This document shows positions 53,901 to 62,900 of a stretch of DNA of 64,000 nt, one piece after another (the stretch's first letter is position 1; each line of letters starts with the position of its first letter). The translations under genes and the position numbers were made by a program. Origin of the DNA: Streptomyces sp. NRRL F-6492 (GTDB lineage Bacteria; Actinomycetota; Actinomycetes; Streptomycetales; Streptomycetaceae); contig NZ_LGEG01000114.1 in the NCBI RefSeq assembly GCF_001280125.1, positions 62,001 to 126,000 on the forward strand, read 5' to 3'. The notes beneath the pieces are model-generated. The model made no database searches, was not told the origin of the DNA, and worked only from the letters and a program-made list of their open reading frames with translations.

Positions 53901-56900
53901 GGCGCGACCGCGTTGACCGTGGAGAGCACCGACTTGAGCGCGCCGGAATCCGTGACCTTCCAGGTGGCGCCGTCGCCCGAGGGCGCCACCCCCTCGGGGA
54001 AGGCGATCCGGAGCCGCGTCGAGGTGCCGAGCTCCACGGTGCGTTCGCGCCCCGGGTCCTTGTCGAGGACGCGCACCTGGACGCGCACGTCGCCGTCGAA
54101 CTCGTGCGTCGCCTTGACCACGGTCCGGCCGGCGCCCTGGGTGTCCGTCGTGGAGGTACGGGCCGTGGCGTACGTGGTGCCGGCCTGCACCTTGACGGAA
54201 GGGGTCACCCCGGTCAGGTTCCCCACGCCCGCCAGCTTCAGCACGGCGTCCACCCCGGCGGCGACCGAGGCGTTGCCGCCGGAGGTCACCGCGCGGTTGG
54301 TGACGGCCTGGTTGCGCGAGGCGTACGGGGCCGACTCGTCCCGCGCCTGCGCCGCGTGGTGCGCGAGGCCGGCCGGCCAGGCGGTCACCACCACGACCCT
54401 GCCGTTGGCGCGGAAGACCAGTCCGTCGCGCAGGAACGCGTCCCAGGTGCGGGTGTCGCCGCTGGAGAGCACTGTGGCCAGCCGCCCCACGACCTTGACG
54501 GCCGTCCGGGCGTCCACACCGGCGTGCTCCAGCTCGGTCCTGGCGACCTTCCGGTCCTCGGCCACCCGTTCCGAGCCGAGCACGGACGTGACCCGCCCGT
54601 CACCGAGCGCCTTGTGGGCGACGTACCACGGCACCTGCGGGGGCGGGGGAGCGGAGGCGTCCGACGCGGGTGGTACGGGTGGGGCGACGGGTTGCTGCGA
54701 GGAGGTGCCCTCGCCGTTGTCGCCGGTCCCGAAGGGGACGGCTTCGGAGAGGTCCCCGGATCCCTCGCGCTCGGCGGTGAGGTAGCCCTGAGGCGCCGAT
54801 GTCGTCAACGGCACCGCGTCGGCGGGAAGTCCACCGTCGGGCGGCATGTGCGCGCCGAGCACCGTGGCCTCGACCCCGGCGCCCTCGCCCACCGGGAGGG
54901 ACAGTTTGACCCAGTGGTCGGGGACGAGCCGGGGCGTGCCGTCGGCACCCCAGACGACCTTCTGGGCCACGGCCGTGTGGCCGGGGCCGGTGGTGTCGGT
55001 GCCGAACGGACCCGTCACCGACGGCACGAACCACAGCGTGGACCGGGGCGCGTACGCGGTGAGCGACAGACCGGGCCGCAGCTCCCGGAGCGCGCGCAGC
55101 GCGTCGGCGGCGTACGACCGCTCCAGGCCCCCGCCCAGACCGCAGGCGGCGAACTGCAGGGGCTTGGCGGTGTCCCACACCCCCGTGTCGGCGAGCCGGG
55201 ACAGCACGGTGGCCAGCTCCCGGGCGGTGACCCGCTGCCCGCGCCAGGTGGGCGCGCCGTCGGTCCCCGCGATGTGACCGGCCAGCGAGAAGAACCGCTC
55301 GTCACGGGGGAACCGCCCGACGGCGTCGCGAAGCCGCTCCGCCTCGCCCGGGGCGGTGTCGGGGTCGATGAAGTGGTGGGTGCCGTTGTCCTGGTGGGAG
55401 CGGGTGATGGCCAGGACGAGCTCGTCGACCCGGTCGGCGGAGTCACGCGGCGTGGTGGGAGCGGAAGCGGGTGCGGGGGTCGGGGTTTCGCCGCTCCCGA
55501 GGGAAACGAACTGGTCCTCGTCCGCACCCGGGAGCCCGAAGCCGTAGCCGTAGTCGTCGTCGTCCTCGGAATGGACCGATGAGGCAGGCGGTGTCTCCGG
55601 CCGTGCGTTGGCCGTGTCGCCCAGCTTGCCGGCCGCGGCGCGGAGGCGCGCCGCTCCGATCCGTTCGAAGTGCCCCTTCACGGTGTCGTCGTCGGCGAAC
55701 ATCGCGGCCAGATTGCGGTACTGCGTCTCGTAGGCGAACCTTTCCGGCCCCTCGGTCCTGTCGACGAGCGCGAATCTGCGATAACGCGGGAAGTCCTTGT
55801 CCGTCCCGGCGACGGGCACCTCGGCCTCGGCCAGCTCGGGGCCGGTTCCCGACGTGGGGTCTCCGGTGCTGAGAGGTCCGGCCGCGGGTGCCTCGAAGTA
55901 CTTGTCGAACGTGGCCTTTCCGGAATGCCAGGCGTTTCCTCCCCGGCGGTCGTGGTAACGGCTGTAGCTCGTGTACGAGGAGAGGTCCGCCTGGTAGTAC
56001 TGGTGAAACTCGTGGAAGAGCCTGCGGATGGTCTTCAGCCGCTCGCTGTCGAGGTCCACGAGACGACGCCGAGTGCCCTCCGTCGTCTCCATGGGCGTAT
56101 CCGTGAGTCGGAGGGCGGCCTCGGCGATCCACTGGAAGGTGCTGTCGGCGCTCTCCTTCCCCCGGAAGTAGAAGCCCATCGGGTCGGAGTCGACGAGCAG
56201 GAGTGAGGCCCGGAAGGCGAAGCTGACCTGATCCCGGGTCATGTCGCCCCACAGGTTCCGGTAGCGCCTCATGAGATCGACGGCGCCGCGGTGCTCCGGC
56301 TCGTTGTCGTGCGCGTCCTTTCCGGCGCCGTACATCGCCTTCGAGTTCAGCTTCTCGATGTCGTGGAAGAGGATGGCCTTGACGACGGCGTCCACCGGAA
56401 TCAGGCGGGTGCCCTCGTTGCCGGTGGCGTCGACGAGTCTGATGTACTGGCCGGCCACCATCTGCGCGTGCTCGTAGAAGGTGTACTCCTCACTCGCCGC
56501 GCAGATCATGCCGTAGCGGACGTCGAGTCCGGGGAACGTTTCGCCGAGGAGGTCGAGCATCCGGAACACCGGCGCTCCGTCCTCCCTGAGTCGGGTCAGT
56601 CGCTCACCGGTCTCGATCTGCAGGGCGATCTCGGCGGCCCGTGACTCGCGCAGGGCGGCGAAGTCCTGCCGCGCGGGCTCCCGGGGGACGTGGAAGTCGG
56701 CGGAGACCTCCTTGTCCTGGCGGGCGAGTTCATGAGCGAGTGCCGCGTGGGTGGCCCAGGTGACCACCGTCCCGTGCATGAGGCGGTCGACGGACCTGTT
56801 GTACCGGTCCGGCCAGTCGGTGCTCGGGGTGTCGGTGTCGTCGAGGAACCGCAGGTGATCCTTGAGGAACTTCCAGAGCTCCTTCTCCCTGGCGGCGTAC

Positions 56901-59900
56901 GGGATCGGATCCTCCAGGAGGGGTTCCTGGACGCGGTCGACGGGCTCCTGGAGGTACTGCTTCCACGTGACGTGGTGCTGGCGCAGCTTCCGGGATATCC
57001 GGCCGAGAGCGGTCTCGCTGTTCTGGTGCGAGGCCCCCGAGATCCACGGGTTGTACTCGGCGTTCAGGCCGGGGGCCTCGGAGTCCGGCATGCCGATCCG
57101 GTCCCGGAGCTCGTTCACATGGAGGTGTTCACCGTGCTTCGGGAACGTGTGGCCGGGGTCGTCGGCGTCCTCGCTCAGATGGTCCTTCGTGGCGGCGAAG
57201 TAGGTGATGAGGGAGTTCGGACGGATGCTCTCGCGGAGCAGCGTCAGGTCGTCTCCGCGGATTCCGAACTGGTTGCGGTCGCCCGAGTGGTCGACGTTGA
57301 GCGACGGTTTCTCACCGGCGACATCCGGAGTGTCGAGGTGCCGGGCGCCCTCGGAGATGCGGTGGTAGACGTCCTGGGGAACGAGGTAGGAACGGATGAG
57401 CGGCTTCTTGGCGTCGCCGTGCTCCGCCTGGTACTTCATGAGCCATGCGACGGAGCGTGCGGGAGTTCCGATGCTCGTCCACATGGTGGCGTCGCCCGAG
57501 CCGGTGCAGAGCAGCACCTGCCCCGTCCGCGGGTCCTGCTGGACGTCCTTGTGGTTGTCGGCCGAGGTGGCCCGGCCGGGAACACCGGGAGTGATGGTGA
57601 GGGGGACCTCCTCGACCACGGCGGTGTAGAAGCGCACGTACGGCGTTCCGTCGACCACCTCGACCTCCGCCTCGCCGCGGTGGACGTACTCCTTCGTCGC
57701 GTACCCGTAGCGCTTGTTCTTCCAGGCGAGACCGTCACCGGTGGGACGGCTCGGCCCCGGGTAGCTCATGCCGGGGACACCGATGACCGGGCCGCCGGGG
57801 GCGGTCCGTCGGGACGGGCCCCGTTCGGAGCCCTCGGGAGCCTGCGGATCCACCTCACGCAGCCTCACCAGGGACCGACCGCCGGTCGCACGCGTCACCG
57901 ACGTCACCTCGTAGTGCGAGCCGGGGGTGAACACGACCCGGTTCTCGCCGAGCGCCTGGGGCACGGACCAGGTGACCGAGGGGTGGACCTCGACGATCGC
58001 GTTGTCGGCCGCGCCGGCCTCGTGTCCTTGCCGGGTCGACCAGACGGGGGTGGCGGACACCAGCTCGTCCAGGGAGTACGTCGTCCGGTCGTCCGCCGAC
58101 TCGCGGAGCCGCGTCAGCAGTTCGGGCGAGATCGAGGCGCCCGTCTGTACCGGGTGCCGGTAGGGCCTGACCGTCCGGTGGATCTCGGCGATCGACTTCG
58201 CCACAGCGCCGTCGGGGTCACCTGCCAGGCCGCGCAGGGACTCGTCGCCCCTGGCGTGGCCGATGGCCAGGGACAGCTGCGTGAGGTCGATTCCCGCGTC
58301 GGGCAGCTGCCGGAGCAACGCCCGGGCCTCCTCGGTGTAGGGCGTCAGCGTCCGTACGTCGCCGGAGACGGTGCTCTCGCGCCGGGACTCCGCCGTCGAA
58401 GGACCGGTCGGCGTGAGGCTGTCGAGAAGCGAGAGGCCCTGCGGCCGACGGTCGAACGTGATGTGGTCGATCAGCGTCCGATCCGACTCCGGCGCCACCC
58501 TCCCGAGGCTGTCGGACAGCGCGGCGACGAGGGCGGTGACGCGCGCGTCGGCAGCCTGCTTCGCCCGCCCGGGGAAGCGGTTGTTGCCCCCCGCGGTGAC
58601 GGTGACCTCGAGCTTCGGCTCGCCGTCCCGCCGCCGGCGCTCCAGCTCGGGCCGCAGGTCACGCGCGAACGCGTCGAGCTCCGCTCGCTGGTCCTCGCTG
58701 AGGCTCTTTCCCTTCTCCGGGAACCGTACGGTCACCTGCCGCGGTGTGGAGGGTTCCCCACCGGGCCCGAACACCACGGTCAGTGACGCCTCGTTCTCGT
58801 CGCCGAACCGCACCGCTCCGGGGTGGTCGGGCATGTCGGTGCCGGCGTCACGGACCGCGTCGGCGGGAGCTCCGTCCCGGTCGGTGACCGTCTTGTCGGG
58901 GGTGTGGTCGGACGTGCCGGTGTCGGTGTAGCGGTGCCAGCGCGCCGGGGGGTCGCCGAGGACGGTGATCCTGCCGTCGGCGGTGATCCCGACGTGACGG
59001 GCCGTGAAGAGAGGGGAGCCCGGCACGGACCAGACCGGGGCGTCGGCCGCCAGCGCGGTGAGGGGGTCGCGATCCGTGCCCCCCTGGGAGCGGTGCGCCC
59101 ACAGGCCGCTCATGACCGTTCGGACGGTGGTTTCGTGGAGGGGTGTGGCCAGGTCGCAGCCGGTGAACTGGATCTCGGTGACGCCGTCCAGCCTTCCGCT
59201 GTCGTGGGCGTCGACGAGTGTCCTGAGAACGGCGTCCGTGTCGGGCGGGCTCGCCGGGTCGGTGTGCCAGCCCACGACGAAACGTCCGGACTGCCGCGGC
59301 ACGGAGCTGAGGGCTCTGCTCTGGCCGGGGCTGAGGGGGCCGACGGCGATGCCGGCGGGGATGGTGCGTACGGGCTGTGACCGGGCGAACTCGCCCATGC
59401 CGGCGATCAGGTCGGCCGCCACCTGGTCCGCGGGCCGCTGCCAGAACCCCGCCGTGCCGCTTTCCTCTCCCAGCAGGGCCGGGGTGTACCCCTGGGCGAC
59501 CAGCAGGTGCTGCACCAGGACGAGGGTGTCGGCCGGCACCACGGAGTCCGGCGGCGGAGGGACCGTCGCGCCCGGCTCATGCCGCGCCTGGTACGTCTGG
59601 AGTTCCCCGATGACATCCGCGACGGCCGCCAGACGGGTGCGGTCCGTACCGGCCGCCGCCATGGCGGAGTAGTACTGATCGAAGATGCCGTCGAGTTCCG
59701 CGTGCGGGTCGGCCCCGCCGGGGTGCGCCGACTCCTCGGGGTCCACCGCGGTGGTGTCCTCCGGCTGCGGGATCAGCCGCTCCATGATCGAGGTGACTTC
59801 GTCGCGTACGCCGGTCTGGGCGTCCGGCTCGACGTCCCCGATGAGACGGCTCCGCAGCTCCTGATAGGAATCGGCGTGGACACGCCGCCAGTCACGGGTC

Positions 59901-62900
59901 TTGCCCGGCGTCCCGCCCAGGAGTTCCCCGAGCAGCGGCTCCAGCCGGTTCCTGTCGCCGGGAAGACGGTCCAGCAGAACGGACCACTCGTCCCCGCGAG
60001 GCGCCCGCGCGTCGCGCGGGGCGACGGCGACCGGGACGTGGGCCGGGTCCGGCGAGTCCACCGGTGTCGTCTCACCGGGCTCGAGACCCAGCGCGACCTC
60101 GTCCGGGAACCTTCCGCCGGGCATGGCGGCGCGCAGCTCGCTCTCGGTCAGCGGCGGAAGAGACCGGAACCTGCCCCAGTCGTCGCCGTACTCCAGGGTG
60201 CCGGGGGTGTGGCCGGGTTCCCTCGCCAGCACGTCCCGCTCGAACGCGTCGGCGGCCCGCATGATCTCGTGAAAGGTGTGGTGGCCGACGGGCAGCATGT
60301 CGACCAGCAGCGCGAGGCGCACCAGCTGGTAGTCGACCGGGATCTTCCACTGCTTGCTCATCGCGTGGACGAGGGCGAGCGTGAAGTACGTCGTGTTGGA
60401 CGTACCCGCGCTCATCAGCCCGCCGGTGCTGTCCGCGGTCACCTGACTCTCGGCGATCATCTTGATCCCGGTGCGCCGCTCACCGGGCTCCCACAGCAGC
60501 TGGTCGTCCCGCAGCGCGTGCCTGCGCTCGCGATCGCTCAGAGGCGGATTCACCTCGTCCGGACGCAGAGCGGTCCGCAGCCCGCGTTCGATCTCGGCGA
60601 TGCGCTCGTCACGCGCCGGGGACTTCGGCAGGGCCTCGAGGTCTTCGATGAGCGCGGCGGCCCGCTGCTGGTTCGCCCAGTCGCCGCTGAGGATCGGCGG
60701 CTCGGGCTTCGTGAACTTCAGGAGGGGCTTGGTGACGTTGCCGTACACCGCGTTGCTGTGCACGACGTTGCCGAGCAGGTGCATCTGCTCACGCACGTTC
60801 CCGTCGGTGACGACGGCCTTGAGCGTGCCGGGATCGTTGCCCACGGAGCCGCTCGCCGACGCCTCCGGGGACCCCAGCAGCGCGATGCGGTCGACCTCTT
60901 CACCGGTACGGGTCCTGGCGACGGGCTCCTTCTCGATCCTGTTCCAGATCTGCCGGACCAGCTGCCGTACCTCCCGCTGGACGTCCTCCCGCGCGGCGAG
61001 CGCCGTGCCCAGCCGCAGTTCGGCCTCCCGGGACGCCTCGGCGTACATGACGCGCCGGGCGGCCCGCACCATCGGATGGTCGTCGTCCAGACCGGGATGG
61101 GCGTGCAACACCTGTCCGACGGGCGTCAGGACGGACAGCGGCAGCGGCCGTGTGTCCGGTGCGGCGCCGGGCTCGCGCAAGCTCTGCTGGAACTTCTGGA
61201 TCGTGGTCAGTTCGCTGTCGGGACCGATGACGGTCACCGCGGCCAGGTCGTCCTTGCCGAGCAGCAGCCGCCCATCACCCGAGTCGACGGCGCGCCCTGC
61301 GGGGATCCGTACCGTCAGCCAGTGGGTCGCGTCCTGAGGGAGGTCCTTGGTGAGCGTCGTGTACGGCTTGTCGTCGGTGCGCAAAGTGCTGTCGGAGCGG
61401 CCCACCAGCCGGACCGGGGCGTCGTTCAGCACCAGATGGGCGGTGGTGTCCTCGGGCGTACGCGCGCCGAGGGCGTTCAAATCCGCCCGCCAGTCCTCCG
61501 GACCGGCCGCGTCGTCGTCCCGGCCGCGCGCCGGTTGTCCGTCCCCCGTCTCGCGGGCTTGCGCGAGGGCGGGACCGCCGACGGGCGTGGACGTGTGGTC
61601 ACCGGCCGGCCGGGCGCCGTCCCCGGCGGGCCGCCCCGTGGCCGCGCTCGGGCCGCCGGCCGGGCTCCCGCTGTCCGCGGAGGTGGAGGTGGACGTGGGC
61701 GTGGAGGGCCACCGGTGCGACGACACGACGGCCCTGGCCACGTCGATCGCGAAGGTCTGAAGCCTCGTGGCCTTCATGGCGGGCATCTTGGGCTTCTTCC
61801 AGGTGGCCTCCGTGTGGTACTTCGCCGGCAGCTTCACCGGGGTGACACCGAGGTCCAGGAGCATGCGCGGGACCACGAATTCGGCGTCGGCGGTGAGCGC
61901 GCCGCTCGGGGACGCCCGGACACCCGTGACCTGATGGAGCGTCAGGACCGTGTCGGCGACGGCCTTGAGTTGCCCCACGAGCCCGGTCGCCCCGGCCAGG
62001 TCCTGCCGGTGCTTGGCGAAGACACCGTCGAGCGCGCCCCGCACGTCCTCCGCGAGCGCATTCTGTTCTCCACCCTCGATCCCGGCGCGCAGAGCGAGAT
62101 ACGCGTCGGTGTCCAGCGTGCGCCAGACGCCTTCCTTGGTGTGTGCCCCGTTCAGGAGGTCACGGAGCAGAGCCGTCCTGGCCTCGTCGGGTTCCCGCAG
62201 CAGGTCCCGCAGGGCGTTCTCGGGCGGCAGCGGTGCCGGAGAAGGAGTGGCCGTACCCGGAAGGGGCGAAGGGCGGGTCGCGGCCTGGGCGAGGCCGGAC
62301 ATGCCGAGGGCCAGCTCGGCCGAGAGGACGAGGGGCGTGGAGTCCCGCCAGAAGGCGGTGGTGCGGGCCTCGGGTGACAACCGCACCGGGGGGAAGCCCT
62401 GGTCGAGGAGGACACGCTGGACCAGGATCTCGGTGTCCTGCCCGAGCGGGCGGTCCGACGCGTCCAGGTGGAGCGCCCTGACCAGGTTGGCGACGGCCTC
62501 CAGGCCGCCCCAGCCGTCGTTGGCGGAGGCGGCGGCCTCGGCCTCCTCCGCATAGGCGGTGAAGGCTTCCGCCACGTCGTCGGCGGACGGGCGGGTGTGG
62601 TCGGGCGCCAGGGTCAGGGTCAGCAGCCTCCGGTACGCGTCCGCGTCGAGCGTCCTCCACGCGCCGTCGGCGTCCCGCGCACCGTCCGCGACCTCCGCGA
62701 GCAGGTCGGCCCCGGAAGGATCGGTCAGCAGGAGTCCCCAGTGTTCCCGGGTGAGGTGCTGGGACAGAGGCCCCGGAGTCGCCCCTCCGGGACCGAACTT
62801 CACGACCCCCCCGTCGACCGGGTCGAGCCGGTCGGGCAGGTCGGGCAGGCCGTCGGAGCGGGGGGCGGTGACATCGGGGGTGTGGTCGGGGGCGCCCGTG

